Source: Planctomycetota bacterium
GTDB taxonomy: Bacteria > Planctomycetota > PLA2 > JAEUHO01
Direction of reading: 5' to 3'
Assembly: GCA_020851795.1 (NCBI GenBank)
Contig: JADZCA010000036.1
Coordinates: 1 to 45,836 of the forward strand
DNA: 45,836 bases
Shown here: piece by piece, positions 1 to 9,981 of the stretch
How positions within the stretch are numbered: position 1 is the first letter of the stretch
Layout: every line of letters starts with the position of its first letter
Notes under the pieces: generated by a model
The model's database searches: none
What the model saw: the letters and a program-made list of their open reading frames with translations, nothing else
Told to the model about the DNA's origin: nothing
Made by a program: the position numbers and the translations under genes

Positions 1-150
1 ACGCAGGGCCCGTCGGCGATTCGATGCGTGTCGCCACGCGTCGTCCGCTCCTCGGCGTGGTGCCAGAACACGCTGTCGTCGCGTCCGACGCGCGCCCGGG
101 CCGAATCCGCGAGCCCCGACGGCGGCCCGACGTGCGATCGGCGCCCGACG

Positions 151-187
151 GGCCTCGTCTTTCGTGAATTCGGCGGGCTAGCCCGCC
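151..187. repeat. Palindromic repeat family B, copy 1 (one intact arm)
   Basis: A 28-base arm (151-178) ends in the palindrome ggcgggc-ta-gcccgcc. Nearly the same arm recurs as one side of the larger palindrome at 9796-9851, with matching cctcg, cgtgaattc and ggcgggc blocks. Here only the innermost 7 bases of the second arm are present, so this copy is half decayed or half formed. It lies in a 414-base stretch before the first gene in which I see no convincing coding region. That stretch also has a 13-base dyad at 226-238. Confidence 0.5.
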
Positions 188-401
188 ACGGGAGCGGGCT
201 GGCGGGAGGCGCGCGCCCGGGACGGGCTCCTGAGGAGCAGACGCGGAGCGGCCGCTTCCAGGCTCCGTCGGACGTCGCTTCGGTCGGCACCCCGAACCAC
301 GCAAGCCCATGGTGCGCGGCGGACGTCGCGCGCGGGCCGCGACGCGCGTCGGCGACCGCCCGGCGGCCCGTCCCCGACCCCGGGCCCCGTACGGTCGCGG
401 G

Positions 402-407
402 TATCCT
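402..407 (+). promoter_or_regulatory. -10 element TATCCT, leaderless type
   Basis: The TANNNT hexamer, preceded by G, ends 7 bases before the GTG start at 415. There is no Shine-Dalgarno sequence. The spacing would place the transcription start on or next to the start codon. No -35 is evident. Confidence 0.5.
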
Positions 408-414
408 CCGCCGC

Positions 415-2157
415 GTGCACGTCCCGCCGACCCGCCTCCTCGTCGCCCTCGCGGCCGCCGCGCTCGCGGCCGCCGGGTGCGCGGACACGCACGCGCAGCG
501 CACCGCCGCGGACCGGGACGCCGCACGCGGCCTCGACGTACGGCGCCCGCGCGTCCCCGAGCTCGTCGGGTCGCTCGACCTCGACGCGGCCGACCGCGCC
601 GCACGCCCGGCGCGGGCGCTCGAGCGGGTGGACCTCGACCTCGACGGCGCGCTGCGGCTCGCGGCCGCCTCGTCGCGGACCTACCGCGCGCGTCGCGAGG
701 ACGCGTGGCTCGCCGCGCTCGACCTCGCCACCGAGCGCAAGCAGTTCGCCGCGAACGGGGGCCTCGGCGCCGCGGCGGCGCTCTCGCGCGACGAGAGCGG
801 CACGATCGCGTCGGCGGGGCCCGTCGCCGAGCTCTCCCGCGCCTTCGAGGCGGGCGGGTCGTTCGTGCTGCGGCTCGCCGCCGACTTCCTGCGCACGTTC
901 CCGTCCGACCCCGCCGCCGCGGCCCGCACCCTGATCACGGCCGACCTCGTCCTCCCCCTCCTGCGCGGGAGCGGCACGGTCGCGCGCGAGCCCCTGACGC
1001 AGGCCGAGCGCGACGTGCTCTACGCGCTGCGCGTGCTGGCGCGCACCGAGCAGGAGCTGCTCGTCGACGTCGCCACCGACTTCTACGACGTGCTCCAGGC
1101 CAAGGACGTCCTCGAGAACGAGGACCGCACCTACGACTCCCTCGTGCTGCTCCACGAGCGCGCGAAGTCGTTCGGCCCCGAGGGCGCGGGGCGCATGCCC
1201 GACTTCGAGGTGGACCAGGCGCGCCAGGACGTGCTGCGGGCCGAGGACCGCCGCCAGCAGGCCCGGCAGGCCTTCGAGGCGTCGCTCGACACCTTCAAGC
1301 AGACGCTGGGCATCCCGCTCACGACCGAGGTGACGCTGCGGGCGGCGGGCCTCGACGCGATGCGCAAGGACGGGCTCCCCGACGACGCGCCGTCGGGCGA
1401 CCCGGTCGCCACCGCGCTCGCGCACCGGCTCGACCTCGCCACGACGCGCGACCGCCTCGACGACGCGCGCCGTCGCCTCCTCGTCGCCGAGGACGCGCTG
1501 CGCACGGGGCTCGACGTGGCCGCCGGCGCGTCGCTCGACACGCCGGGCAAGCGCCCGTTCGCGGTGCGGGACGCGAAGGCGCGCGGCTCGGTCGGCCTCG
1601 ACCTCGACCTGCCGGTGGACCGCGTCGAGGAGCGCGACGCGTACCGCGCGGCCGAGATCGCGGTCGAGCGGGCCCGGCGCGACGTCGAGGCCGAGGAGGA
1701 CCGCGTGACGTCGGAGGTGCGCCGCGAGGTGCGCCAGCTCGCGCAGGCGCGGCGCTCGTTCGGCATCCAACAGGAGGGCGTCCGCCTCGCCGAACGGCGC
1801 GTCGAGAGCGCGCGCCTCAACCTCCAGGCGGGCAAGGCGACGGTGCGCGACGTCCTCGACGCCGAGAACTCGCTCATCGAGGCGCGCAACGCGCTCACGG
1901 CGGCGCTCGTGGACCACGCGGTCGCGCGCCTCTCGCTCGCGCGCGACACGGGCACGATCGACGTCACCGTGCTCGCCCGCCCCGAGGTGCCCGCGCCGCG
2001 CCCGCCGGCGGCGCCGGGCGCGCCGGCGCCGGGCCAGGCGAGCGGCAGCCCCACCGCCGCGCCGCCCGCCCCCGCCCCCACGACGGCCCCGGCCGTCGTG
2101 CCGCCGCCCGCGGGCCCCGCCGTGCCGGCCGCGGCGCTGCCCGTCGGCGGACGCTGA
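415..2157 (+). CDS. TolC/NodT-like outer-membrane efflux lipoprotein
   Basis: 580 residues from GTG 415. The frame is open much further upstream, but this start gives a lipoprotein signal peptide (VHVPPTRLLV, an Ala/Leu core, then AAGC with lipidated Cys22) and sits just downstream of a -10 hexamer. The body is helical and rich in charged heptads, with two similar halves, as in the outer membrane efflux protein family (OEP). These trimerise into a channel spanning the outer membrane and periplasm. The last ~55 residues are a Pro/Ala-rich tail, unusual for the family. The next genes encode a MacA-like adaptor and a MacB-type ATPase and permease, so it is probably the exit duct of that pump. 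The exported substrate cannot be read from sequence. Family assignment is firm. Confidence 0.85.
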   Translation: MHVPPTRLLVALAAAALAAAGCADTHAQRTAADRDAARGLDVRRPRVPELVGSLDLDAADRAARPARALERVDLDLDGALRLAAASSRTYRARREDAWLAALDLATERKQFAANGGLGAAAALSRDESGTIASAGPVAELSRAFEAGGSFVLRLAADFLRTFPSDPAAAARTLITADLVLPLLRGSGTVAREPLTQAERDVLYALRVLARTEQELLVDVATDFYDVLQAKDVLENEDRTYDSLVLLHERAKSFGPEGAGRMPDFEVDQARQDVLRAEDRRQQARQAFEASLDTFKQTLGIPLTTEVTLRAAGLDAMRKDGLPDDAPSGDPVATALAHRLDLATTRDRLDDARRRLLVAEDALRTGLDVAAGASLDTPGKRPFAVRDAKARGSVGLDLDLPVDRVEERDAYRAAEIAVERARRDVEAEEDRVTSEVRREVRQLAQARRSFGIQQEGVRLAERRVESARLNLQAGKATVRDVLDAENSLIEARNALTAALVDHAVARLSLARDTGTIDVTVLARPEVPAPRPPAAPGAPAPGQASGSPTAAPPAPAPTTAPAVVPPPAGPAVPAAALPVGGR

Positions 2158-2189
2158 CGCGGCGACGTCGCGCGCGCGACGGGGTGCCG

Positions 2190-2299
2190 CGGTGCCGGGA
2201 CGTTGCCGCGGTGCCAGGAACGTTGTTTTCACGAGGCGTGAAGACAACTTTCCTGGCACCGCCCGGCCCACGAGGCGTGAGAACAACTTTCTTGGCACC
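2190..2299. repeat. Palindromic repeat family A, copy 1 (nested arms)
   Basis: A 24-base arm beginning ggtgccaggaacgttg (2210-2233) and an inverted arm (2237-2260) form a near-perfect hairpin with a 3-base loop. A second inverted arm follows at 2276-2299, and a degenerate forward arm starting ggtgccgggacgttg lies at 2190-2204. The unit is therefore nested. The same arms recur at 36662-36712 and 37151-37218. It lies between the efflux duct gene and the adaptor gene. It looks like a REP-type mobile palindrome and could also act as a terminator. Confidence 0.75.
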
Positions 2300-2351
2300 G
2301 CCCGGCCGGCGGTCCGCTCGGGCGGCCCGCGGGGCGCCCTCGCCCGGGCGG

Positions 2352-2357
2352 TACATT
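2352..2357 (+). promoter_or_regulatory. -10 element TACATT, leaderless type
   Basis: The hexamer in context gcggTACATT ends 9 bases before ATG 2367. No Shine-Dalgarno lies between. It suggests the adaptor gene has its own promoter downstream of the palindromic repeat. Confidence 0.5.
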
Positions 2358-2366
2358 GCGCCTCCC

Positions 2367-4205
2367 ATGGCCTCCTCGTCCTCGTCGCGCCGCAAGGGTC
2401 CCTGGCCGCTGCTCGTGGCGCTCCTCGTCGTGGTGGGCGGGGTCGGCGCGTGGCTGTGGCGCTCGACGCGCGAGACGGGCGCCTCGGACGTCCCCCTCTG
2501 GACGGTCGCCCGGGGCCCGCTCCGCATCTCGGTGACCGAGGGCGGGAGCCTCCAGTCGCTGCGCTCGACGACGGTCGCCTCCGAGGTGGAGGGCGAGACG
2601 AAGATCGTCGACGTCGTGGCCGAGGGCACCTTCCTGACCGAGGAGGACGTCGCCAAGGGCCGCGTGATCGTCGAGCTCGACAAGTCGTCGCTCGAGGAGA
2701 AGCGCCGCCGGCAGGTGATCACGATCTCCGGGGCCGACGCCGACCTCGCCCGCGCGAAGGAGGCGCTCAAGATCCAGCAGAACCAGAACGAGAGCGACCT
2801 GCGCAAGGCGGCGCTCGACGTGCAGTTCGCGCGGATCGACCTCCGCAAGTACGTGGGCGAGGCGGTCGCGGGCCGGCTCGAGGAGCACGCGGGCGACATC
2901 GCCTCGCTCGACCTGCGCGCGCTCGCCTCGGCCGAGGACGTCGGCGGCGAGGCGCTGCAGGAGCGGCGCAAGCGCGAGTCCGACATCGCGCTCGCCAAGG
3001 AGGAGCTGGCGCGCGCGCGCGACAAGCTCAAGTGGACCGAGGAGCTGCTCGCGAAGGGCTTCGTCTCGCAGGACGAGCAGGTCGCCGACCGGCTCGCGCT
3101 CAAGCGCAACGACGTCGCGCTCGAGCAGGCCGACACCGCGCTCTCGCTGTTCACGGCCTACGAGTTCCCCAAGCAGGTCCAGCGCCTCGTCAGCGACCTG
3201 CGCGAGGCCAAGGAGGCCGAGACGCGCACGAAGCGCCGCGCCGACTCCGAGCTCGCGAGCGCGCTCTCCGACGTGAAGGGCAAGGAGGAGAAGCTGACGC
3301 TCGAGACGGCCGAGCTCGAGCGCATCGACCGGCAGGTGGCCGCGTGCACGATCCGCGCGACGAACCCGGGGCTCGTCGTCTACGCGTCGAGCGAGGACCG
3401 GGGCAACTGGATGGGCGACGAGAAGCCGATCCAGCCCGGCGCGTCGATCCGCCAACGCCAGCCGATCCTCTCGATCCCCGACCCCAAGGGCCTCGGCGTG
3501 CGCGTCAACGTGCACGAGTCGGCGCTCGACCGGGTCAAGCGCGGCCAGACGGCGTCGATCGTCGTGGACGCGTTCCCCGACCGCCCGATGCGCGGGCGCG
3601 TCGAGCGCATCTCGACGATGCCCAACCAGGCCAACCGCTGGCAGAACCCCGACCTCAAGCTCTACGCCACCGACGTCGCGCTCGAGGACGCCCCGAACAC
3701 GCTGCGCCCCGGCATGTCGGCCCGCGTCGAGATCCTCGTCGAGGAGCTCGCCTCGGCCGTGTACGTCCCGGTGCAGGCGGTCACGTTCGTCGCCGGCAAG
3801 ACGACCGTCTACGTGCGCGAGGGCGGCGACGAGGTCGCGCGCCCCGTCCGCCTCGGGCTGTCGAGCGACCGTTACGTCGAGGTGGTCGAGGGGCTCTCCG
3901 AGGGCGAGAAGGTGATGCTCGCGCCGCCCAAGGACCGGCACCCGGCCGCTGGCGGCAAGGAGGGCGCCGCGCCGTCGGGCGACCGTCCCGCGCCCGGCGC
4001 GGGCGCTGCCCCCGCCGGCGGCGGCGACCGGCCGGCGGGCTCGCCGGGCGGCCGGGGCCGGGGCGGCCGCGGCAGCCGCGGCAACGGCGGCGGCGCGCCC
4101 GGCGCGTCGCCGAGCGCCCCCACCGGCGACGCGGCGGCCGGCTCGTCCGCCCCGGGCGCGCCCGCGATGGCCCCGGGCGACGCGCCCGCGCGCCCCGGGT
4201 CGTGA
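2367..4205 (+). CDS. MacA-like periplasmic adaptor (membrane fusion protein)
   Basis: 612 residues. One N-terminal membrane segment (about 12-31) follows a Ser/Arg/Lys-rich start. Then come a barrel-sandwich half-motif, a long charged helical hairpin (about 120-330), the second half-motif and beta-barrel (NVHESALDRVKRGQ region), and a membrane-proximal domain (YVPVQAV, GLSEGEKV). This is the order of RND/MacA-type adaptors, which link an inner-membrane transporter to a TolC duct. The last ~85 residues are a Gly/Ala/Pro/Arg-rich tail with no family counterpart that I know. Start ATG 2367 is the first codon giving the membrane anchor and follows a start-proximal -10. The stop overlaps a possible GTG of the next gene (GTGA at 4202-4205). 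Confidence 0.85.
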   Translation: MASSSSSRRKGPWPLLVALLVVVGGVGAWLWRSTRETGASDVPLWTVARGPLRISVTEGGSLQSLRSTTVASEVEGETKIVDVVAEGTFLTEEDVAKGRVIVELDKSSLEEKRRRQVITISGADADLARAKEALKIQQNQNESDLRKAALDVQFARIDLRKYVGEAVAGRLEEHAGDIASLDLRALASAEDVGGEALQERRKRESDIALAKEELARARDKLKWTEELLAKGFVSQDEQVADRLALKRNDVALEQADTALSLFTAYEFPKQVQRLVSDLREAKEAETRTKRRADSELASALSDVKGKEEKLTLETAELERIDRQVAACTIRATNPGLVVYASSEDRGNWMGDEKPIQPGASIRQRQPILSIPDPKGLGVRVNVHESALDRVKRGQTASIVVDAFPDRPMRGRVERISTMPNQANRWQNPDLKLYATDVALEDAPNTLRPGMSARVEILVEELASAVYVPVQAVTFVAGKTTVYVREGGDEVARPVRLGLSSDRYVEVVEGLSEGEKVMLAPPKDRHPAAGGKEGAAPSGDRPAPGAGAAPAGGGDRPAGSPGGRGRGGRGSRGNGGGAPGASPSAPTGDAAAGSSAPGAPAMAPGDAPARPGS

Positions 4206-4216
4206 GGGCCGGCACG

Positions 4217-4920
<704 letters not shown>

Positions 4921-4924
<4 letters not shown>

Positions 4925-6195
4925 TCGGCGCCCGCGCCCGCCGCCTCGTCCGCCTCGCGCTCAAGAGCCTGTGGGCGCACCGGCTGCGCTCGCTGCTGAC
5001 GGCGCTCGGCATGGTGTTCGGCGTCGGCGCCGTCGTCGCGATGCTCGCGGTCGGCGAGGGCGCGTCCCGGGACGCCCAGCAGCAGTTCCTGCGGCTGGGC
5101 AGCCGCAACATCATCGTCCGCAGCGTCAAGCCGCCGGAGTCCACCAGCGCGTCGGCGACCCGCAGCTTCGTGGTCGCCTACGGGCTCGAGCTGTCCGACG
5201 TCGAGGTGGTGCGCGCGACGGTCCCCCACCTCGCCCGCACGGCGGCGCGCCGCGACATCCCGAGCGACCTGTGGAACGGCGCGCGCAAGCACCGCGGGTC
5301 GGTGTTCGGCGTCGAGACGTCCTACCGCGAGGTCACCAACCTCGAGCTCGCGCGCGGGCGCTTCCTCACCGACGACGACGCCCGCACCAAGAAGAACGTG
5401 TGCGTGCTCGGTGCGGCCGCGGCGGAGGCGCTGTTCCCGGCGTCGGACCCGCTCGTGGGCTCGGTGCGGGTGGGCGGCGACTACTACGGCGTCGTCGGCG
5501 TCGCGGCACGCCGCGGCACGGCCCCGGCGTCGGGCGCGGGGGCCTCGGGCGAGGAGGACAGCGCCGTCTTCGTCCCGCTGGCGGCGGCGCTCGAGCGCTT
5601 CAGCCCGCTCATCCGCGTCCAGACCAGCGGCAGCCGCAGCGCCGAGCGCGTCGAGCTCCACCAGCTGATCGCCGAGGTGTCGGGCACGGAGCAGGTGACC
5701 GCCGCGGCGCGCGCGCTGCGCACGCTGCTCGAGCAGCGCCACCCGAAGGGCGACGTCAACGTCGTCGTCCCGCTCGAGCTGCTCGAGGAGGCGGCGCGCA
5801 CCAAGCGCCGCTTCACGATGGTGCTCGCGTTCATCGCCGGCGTGTCGCTGCTCGTGGGCGGCATCGGGATCATGAACATCATGCTCGCCAACGTCACCGA
5901 GCGGACGCGTGAGATCGGCATCCGCCGCGCGCTCGGCGCGCGCCGCCGCGACGTGGTGCTGCAGTTCCTCGCGGAGACGATCGTGCTCGCCACCGTCGGC
6001 GGGGCGATCGGGCTCGGCCTCGGCGTCGGGCTGCCGTTCGCGATCACGAAGGCCTTCGACACGCCGACCGCGGTGACGGCGTCGAGCCTCGTGATGGCGC
6101 TGCTCGTCAGCGCCGCGACCGGCATCGTCTTCGGGCTCTACCCGGCCTCCCGCGCGGCCGCCCTCGACCCCGTCGAAGCCCTCCGGCACGACTAG
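4921..6195 (+). CDS. MacB-type FtsX-family ABC permease
   Basis: 424 residues starting GTG in a GTGA overlap with the ATPase. An N-terminal membrane helix ([20 protein letters not shown]) carries the family motif with GEGA after it. A periplasmic MacB_PCD domain (about 50-280) follows, then three C-terminal helices of the FtsX domain, including [15 protein letters not shown], the [13 protein letters not shown] coupling segment, and [18 protein letters not shown] at the end. With the preceding genes this completes a MacAB-TolC-like efflux system with ATPase and permease as separate chains. The TAG stop lies inside the hairpin at 6193-6221. Confidence 0.9.
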
Positions 6196-6221
6196 GGAAA
6201 CGGCGCGGCGCCGTTTCCCTA
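6193..6221. terminator. Bidirectional hairpin holding both convergent stop codons
   Basis: Two perfect 14-base arms (6193-6206 and 6208-6221) around a single G form tagggaaacggcgc / gcgccgtttcccta. The TAG stop of the + permease (6193-6195) and the TAG stop of the - gene (6221-6219) are the two outer ends of the hairpin. There is no clear U-run beyond the A/T triplets in the stem. It probably ends transcription in both directions. Confidence 0.65.
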
Positions 6222-8036
6222 CCGGACGCTGGCGAGCAGGAGGAGCGGCTCGCGCGCGCCGTCGGCGCCGGGGCGCGAGGCGAGCGCGAGGACCCACCAA
6301 CGGCCGTCGGCGACCTCGGCGGACGGCGCCCGCACCTCGGCGTCCACCGCGGACGAGCCGTGCGCCTCGAGCGGGATCGTCGCGCGCCGCACGCTCGGGT
6401 CGTCCAGCCGCGGCCCGCCGCCCACGTGGGCCGGGTCCGACGACGACATCGACAGCGGGCGCCGGTAGGCCACCTCGACCGACCCGCCGTCGGGCCGCGC
6501 CCATGCGACCGTCCCGGTCACGCGCAGCACCGCCGAGACGCCCGAGAGGTCGAGGCGCACGCGCCCCTCGAAGCCGTCGAGCCGCGCGCGCGGGTCGAAA
6601 GTCAGCGCGCCGGCCTGCTGGGCGACCTCGGCGTCGGCCGAGGTGAGCCCCGCGACGGACGCCGCCGAGGTGACGCGCGCCGGGACGCCCGAGACCACCC
6701 CGACGCGCGCGGACGCGTGGACGGGCGCCCGCAGGTACGGCGCGGCCACCGCCGCGTCGAGCGCGGCCCCGACCGCGACGCGCCCCGCCTCGACGTCGTC
6801 GCGCAGCGCGCCCGACGGCGCCACCACGCACCGCAGCTCCACCGTCGCGCCGACGAGGGCGCGCTCGGCGGCCCCCACGTGCGCGCGCAGACGCACGACC
6901 TCCTCGGCCGCGCCCTCGCAGAGCAGGAACGTGCCCGCGAACGTCTCCGGCGACGCCACCGAGCGCCCGCCGCCCGCCCCGGCCTGGAACGAGCGCACGA
7001 GGTCCTCGAGCGCGCTCTCGCGCGCCCCGTCGTCGAGCGCCGCCGCGGCGGCGCCCGCGCGGACCACGCCCACGGCGCCCGCCGTCACCGCGACGTCGGC
7101 CGGCGCGGCCGGCGCCGCGTCCACCGCGAGCCGCAGCGTGCGGGCGCCGTCGGGCCCGTCCCACGACAGCTCGACCGCGCCGCCCTTGGCAGCGTCCACC
7201 ACGACCGCCGTCGCGACGCGGCGCACCGCCGTGCGCGGCAGCGCCACCGTCGCCGGCGCGTTGCTCTCGGGGACGTGGCGCGTCACCGAGAGGTCCACCG
7301 GGAACGCCGGCCGGTGCGCGGACTCGGCCGCCCACACCTCGAGCAGCGTCGCCTTCTCGCCCGGCGACCACCGCAGCAGCAGCTGCTCGCCCTCGGGCAG
7401 GGCCGCGATGCGCGGGCGGCTCGCCACCGTCTCCTGGGCGATCTGGACGTCGTAGGCGACGGCGCTGCGGCGCACCTCGGTGCGCGTCCACACCGACGTC
7501 CATCGGCGCGGCAGCAGCCGCACCGCACCTGCGGCGAGCAGCCGGGGCCCGCCGTCCTCGGGCGGCACGCCCGACGTCGCGCGCGGCGCGAGCAGCGTCG
7601 CCCGCACCGAGAGGCGTGGCGCCATCGCCTGCTCGACGAAGGCGAGGGCGGTGCGCGCCTTCGCCGCGGCCGCGGGCGGCGCCCACAGCTCGATCGCGCC
7701 GCGGGCCACGCGGCTGGCCCACCCGGGCTCGCCCGACTCCGGGACGAGGCGGCGCACGAGGTCCTCGACCGCGTCCGACGAGAGCGCGAGGTCCGGGGCG
7801 AGCGGCGGCTCGAAGGTCGCGAGCGCCGCGTCCTCGGCCACGTCGTCCACCGACCAGGTACCCTCGAAGCCCGCGTCGGCCGGCGTCCACAAGGCGCGGG
7901 CGGCGCGCACCGCCGGCGGGGCGCGGAACGCGTCGAGCTCGAGGCGGACGGGCTCGCCGACGCCGTCGCCCGCGCGCGCGGCTCCGGGGACGATCACCGC
8001 GAGCAGCAGCGCGAGGGCGGGAACGGCGGGGCGCAT
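6219..8036 (-). CDS. Exported protein of unknown function, possible secretin-like remnant
   Basis: 605 residues from ATG 8036, which has GGAG upstream and begins a signal peptide ([18 protein letters not shown], then AARA). ATG 8084 overlaps the TGA of the upstream gene (ATGA) and would add 16 Pro/Arg-rich residues. The protein is Ala/Val/Arg-rich with no membrane segment after the signal. The stretch around 80-140 (LVRRLV, then [13 protein letters not shown], then VRATLL) resembles the small N-domains of secretin-like proteins, and a later part ([17 protein letters not shown]) faintly resembles a secretin core. No Cys-rich or catalytic motif is visible. It follows the metallopeptidase-like gene and is likely co-transcribed. 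Secretin relationship is a weak inference. Confidence 0.65.
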   Translation of the reverse strand: MRPAVPALALLLAVIVPGAARAGDGVGEPVRLELDAFRAPPAVRAARALWTPADAGFEGTWSVDDVAEDAALATFEPPLAPDLALSSDAVEDLVRRLVPESGEPGWASRVARGAIELWAPPAAAAKARTALAFVEQAMAPRLSVRATLLAPRATSGVPPEDGGPRLLAAGAVRLLPRRWTSVWTRTEVRRSAVAYDVQIAQETVASRPRIAALPEGEQLLLRWSPGEKATLLEVWAAESAHRPAFPVDLSVTRHVPESNAPATVALPRTAVRRVATAVVVDAAKGGAVELSWDGPDGARTLRLAVDAAPAAPADVAVTAGAVGVVRAGAAAAALDDGARESALEDLVRSFQAGAGGGRSVASPETFAGTFLLCEGAAEEVVRLRAHVGAAERALVGATVELRCVVAPSGALRDDVEAGRVAVGAALDAAVAAPYLRAPVHASARVGVVSGVPARVTSAASVAGLTSADAEVAQQAGALTFDPRARLDGFEGRVRLDLSGVSAVLRVTGTVAWARPDGGSVEVAYRRPLSMSSSDPAHVGGGPRLDDPSVRRATIPLEAHGSSAVDAEVRAPSAEVADGRWWVLALASRPGADGAREPLLLLASVR

Positions 8037-8080
8037 GGGTCGGCTCCGGGTCGGGGTCGGGGCGGGGCGGGGCGGGCGCG

Positions 8081-9721
8081 TCATCGGGGCGACGCGTCGG
8101 GGTCGTCGTCGTCGCGTGCGGGGGCGGGGTCGGGTTTGTCGGCGGGGACCGGCGGGGCGGCGTCGCGGCCCTTCGTCCACAGGGCGCGCACGGCCGTGAG
8201 CCGGTCCTTGCCCACCCACGAGAAGTCGCGCACGAACGCCTTCGCCGCCGCCTCGAGCGCGGCGGCGTCGCCGCGGGCCGCGGCCACCCGCACGCGGTGC
8301 TCGGCCACGTCGTCGCGGAAGATCTCGGCGAGCGGGTCGCGCTCGAGCGCGTCGAAGGCGGCCGCCGCGTCGGCGAGCCGGCCGGCACGGAACAGCGCCG
8401 CGGCGCGGTCGTAGCGGGCGCGGGAGGCCAGCGCGTGCGCGGGGTGCGCGGCGAGGAACGCGTCGAAGGCCGCGACGGCCTCCGCGGGCGTCCCGGCGGC
8501 CGCAGCGCGGCGCGCGGCGAGGTAGGCCTCGCGGTCGCCGAGGTCGCGACGGACGCGGTCCTGCGCCCACGCCCGCGCGGCCTGCTCGAACGCCGGGAAC
8601 GGCGTGCCCGCCGCCTCGGCGAACGCGGCCTCGACGTCGGGGTCGCGGAGCAGGCGCCGCACGAGCCGACCCACGGCGTCGGCGCCCTTCGTCTCCTCGA
8701 CGAAGCGGAAGGCGAGCCAGTCCTCGCCGTAGTCGTCGGTCGTGTGCGGGCCGCGCAGGCCGTTGACGAGGCGGGCCACCGCGTCCTCGGTCTTCGGGTT
8801 CGTCGCGAGCAGGTTGTAGAGGAGCGGCAGCCGCGTCGGCCCCTGCTCGGCGGCCCACACCGCGAGCCCCTCGCGCGCCCACTTCGGCACGCCGTAGTAC
8901 GGCTCGCCGAGCGCGTGACGGTGGCGCACGTGCACGAGCTCGTGCGTGAGCGTGCGCGCCACGTCGAAGAGGCGCGCCATCAGCGCCTCGGTGCGCACGA
9001 CGAGCGCCTGCACGACGACCGCCCCGTGCAGCTCCTCGCGCGTCTCCATGTGCGTCGTGTCGGGCCGCTCGCCGGTGTCGGCGAAGCGCACGCGGAACGG
9101 CGGCGCGTCGCTCGCGGCCAGCCCGAGCCGGCGTGCGGACCGGGCGACGGCCTCGGGCACGAGACGCTCGACCTCGGCCACGCGGGCGAGGAACGCGGGG
9201 TCGCCCGCGTACTTGCCGTCGTAGTCGAGCACGACCGGGCCGCGCACGGTCCGGTCCGCCGGGTCGATGCGCGCGAGCCAGGTCCGCGCCTCGGCCGCGG
9301 CCTTCGCGCCGGGCTTGCGCTCGACGAACCCGCCGAGCACGGCCTTCGCCTCGGGCCCGCGTCGCAGCTTGAACAGCGCCTCGCCCTTGAGCACCTCGAG
9401 CCGGTCGGCGTACTCCTTCGCCGGGAAGTCCGCGAGGTAGCGGTCCACCTGCGCGAGCACGTCGTCGTAGCGGCGCGTGGACCACGCCGCCTGCGCGGCC
9501 ATGAAGCGCGCGGAGTGCGCGTGGACGTAGTCGGCGTGCGCCTCGAGGAACGCCGCGGCCTTCGCCCGCACGTCGTCCCACCGTTTCGCCTTCCACGCGG
9601 CGAGCACCTCGTCGTAGGCCCCGCGCACGGGGTCGGGGCCCGCGGCGGCCGTGGGGCCGGGGAGGACCGCCGCCCCGAGCAGCGCGAGCATCGCGACGGC
9701 GCGGGCGAGGAGCGGGCGCAT
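8081..9721 (-). CDS. Exported TPR protein with peptidase-MA-like zincin domain
   Basis: 546 residues. The signal peptide is [20 protein letters not shown] with a cleavage region TAAAG. Residues ~30-150 hold TPR-like helical repeats ([34 protein letters not shown]). The central domain contains HELVH (His260, Glu261, His264), then a downstream Glu in WAREGLAVW, which fits a gluzincin: two His and a distal Glu bind zinc, and the HExxH Glu is the general base. More TPR-like repeats follow ([35 protein letters not shown]), and the tail is acidic. ATG 9721 has a -10 hexamer ending 8 bases upstream. The substrate is unknown. It heads a two-gene unit with the exported protein downstream. Confidence 0.8.
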   Translation of the reverse strand: MRPLLARAVAMLALLGAAVLPGPTAAAGPDPVRGAYDEVLAAWKAKRWDDVRAKAAAFLEAHADYVHAHSARFMAAQAAWSTRRYDDVLAQVDRYLADFPAKEYADRLEVLKGEALFKLRRGPEAKAVLGGFVERKPGAKAAAEARTWLARIDPADRTVRGPVVLDYDGKYAGDPAFLARVAEVERLVPEAVARSARRLGLAASDAPPFRVRFADTGERPDTTHMETREELHGAVVVQALVVRTEALMARLFDVARTLTHELVHVRHRHALGEPYYGVPKWAREGLAVWAAEQGPTRLPLLYNLLATNPKTEDAVARLVNGLRGPHTTDDYGEDWLAFRFVEETKGADAVGRLVRRLLRDPDVEAAFAEAAGTPFPAFEQAARAWAQDRVRRDLGDREAYLAARRAAAAGTPAEAVAAFDAFLAAHPAHALASRARYDRAAALFRAGRLADAAAAFDALERDPLAEIFRDDVAEHRVRVAAARGDAAALEAAAKAFVRDFSWVGKDRLTAVRALWTKGRDAAPPVPADKPDPAPARDDDDPDASPR

Positions 9722-9729
9722 CGCGGGGC

Positions 9730-9735
9730 ATCGTA
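9730..9735 (-). promoter_or_regulatory. -10 element TACGAT, leaderless type
   Basis: On the minus strand ggcTACGAT ends 8 bases before ATG 9721, without a Shine-Dalgarno. It directly abuts an arm of palindromic repeat family B. Confidence 0.5.
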
Positions 9736-9736
9736 G

Positions 9737-9851
9737 CCCGCCGAGCTCACGAGCCGGCGAGGTCGGGGCCTGACGTCCGTTCGGGGCTCGACCGGCCTCG
9801 CCTTGGGTGAGTTCGGCGGGCCCGCCCGCCGAATTCACGAGGGACGAGGCC
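9737..9851. repeat. Palindromic repeat family B, copy 2 plus a separate arm
   Basis: The main palindrome has arms 9807-9820 and 9825-9838 (gtgagttcggcggg / cccgccgaattcac, one mismatch). Outer pairing gcctcg / cgaggc extends it to about 9796-9851. A related shorter arm, gcccgccgagctcacgagc, lies at 9737-9755 next to the -10 of the leftward gene. The long arm matches the one at 151-178. The element fills the divergent space between the peptidase-like gene and the exchanger gene. The rest of that space (9852-9981) holds nothing I recognise. Confidence 0.6.
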
Positions 9852-9981
9852 CCTCGACCTCGACCCGCGCGGAAGGGGGCCGGCGGGGCCGGGACCGCAC
9901 GCGCCCCCCCGGGCGGGGTCGCGGCGTCGCTCCGACCGACCGACGGCGGGGAATCGCGCGCCGCCCCCGCGCCCGTCGCGC

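Noticed and set aside
58..78. ggtgccagaacacgctg as a family A arm
   Set aside because: Only the first eight bases agree, and there is no inverted partner nearby.
28..414. N-terminal extension of the efflux duct gene
   Set aside because: The frame is open only because of high G+C. It is Arg/Pro-rich, covers a palindromic repeat, and lies upstream of the lipoprotein signal and the -10 hexamer.
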